In this document: positions 63,870 to 64,000 of the stretch, in pieces
How the letters are laid out: the number at the start of each line of letters is the position of its first letter
Position numbering within the stretch: the stretch's first letter is position 1
Assembly (NCBI GenBank): GCA_964291445.2
Contig: OZ219862.1
Location: 744,001 to 808,000, forward strand
Reading direction: 5' to 3'
DNA: 64,000 nucleotides
DNA from: JAPOXR01 sp964291445
Lineage (GTDB): Bacteria; Pseudomonadota; Alphaproteobacteria; Rhodobacterales; Rhodobacteraceae
Position numbers and translations under genes: made by a program
Notes under the pieces: generated by a model
What the model was told of the DNA's origin: nothing
What the model saw: the letters and a program-made list of their open reading frames with translations, nothing else
The model's database searches: none

Positions 63870-64000
63870 GACTGTGATTGCCGATCTCCGGGGACCGCCG
63901 GACATCTATCACACCGGGCTGATCGTGTCCCCACCACTCGCCGCCGGCGAAACCCGTGGTCCGGGTCCGCCCTCGCGGCTCCGGCGCCACAGCGGATGCG

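Noticed and set aside
1..64000. CRISPR array
   Set aside because: No regularly spaced short repeats were seen; the only tandem repeats are two-copy (46205-46278 and 62834-62938).

Overview
The window looks like chromosomal DNA of a GC-rich alphaproteobacterium. The lineage evidence is an NDUFS4-like complex I accessory subunit (ETC complex I family), a DUF1523 protein, an NfuA/TsaB pair, glutaryl-CoA dehydrogenase, and a lifestyle rich in ABC importers and C1/amine oxidation. The genus cannot be named from the sequence alone.

Layout. 1-5 kb: the end of a threonine/serine dehydratase, a cyclic-nucleotide-type metallophosphoesterase, an unknown gene, and a divergent DUF4212 + sodium:solute symporter pair closed by a clear terminator. 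4.9-6 kb: a decayed toxin-antitoxin (AbiE-like) locus. 6.2-15.9 kb: a LacI regulator divergent from a catabolic operon (di-iron hydroxylase of the sterol-desaturase type, sugar-type ABC importer, inositol-dehydrogenase-like oxidoreductase, sugar isomerase, Rieske ferredoxin, PanB-like protein). Its gene content recalls the rhizopine (moc) catabolic system. 16-24 kb: glutaryl-CoA dehydrogenase, a second Gfo/Idh/MocA oxidoreductase, a frameshifted dimethylglycine-dehydrogenase-like gene and an FAD-linked D-lactate-type dehydrogenase. 24.4-26.2 kb: a two-gene AAA ATPase + TOPRIM (DUF3226) operon with the architecture of split OLD/PARIS-type phage defence. 26.9-34.2 kb: UspA, NfuA, TsaB and a BMP-family nucleoside-type ABC importer with an SDR. 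35-41.6 kb: a complete peptide importer with an M19-type dipeptidase. 42.4-43.7 kb: a Tn3-family transposase remnant beside a TetA-like MFS pump. 45-48.2 kb: an enolase-superfamily dehydratase, a zinc alcohol dehydrogenase and a frameshifted enol-lactonase-like hydrolase. 48.2-56.2 kb: a segment bracketed by two tRNA-Arg genes that differ at one base (anticodon UCG versus UCU), holding a second BMP-type importer and a broken Septu-like defence operon (PtuA ATPase with a truncated HNH gene next to an IS630-like fragment). 56.2-64 kb: complex I accessory subunit, threonine aldolase, DUF1523 and a second peptide/nickel-type ABC system.

The genes mostly serve scavenging: four substrate-binding-protein-dependent importers for sugars/polyols, nucleosides and peptides feed oxidoreductases encoded beside them. 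Superimposed on this is visible decay (frameshifts, truncated toxin and transposase genes) and two candidate anti-phage loci. One of these looks intact and is the best candidate for an under-described system. The other looks broken.
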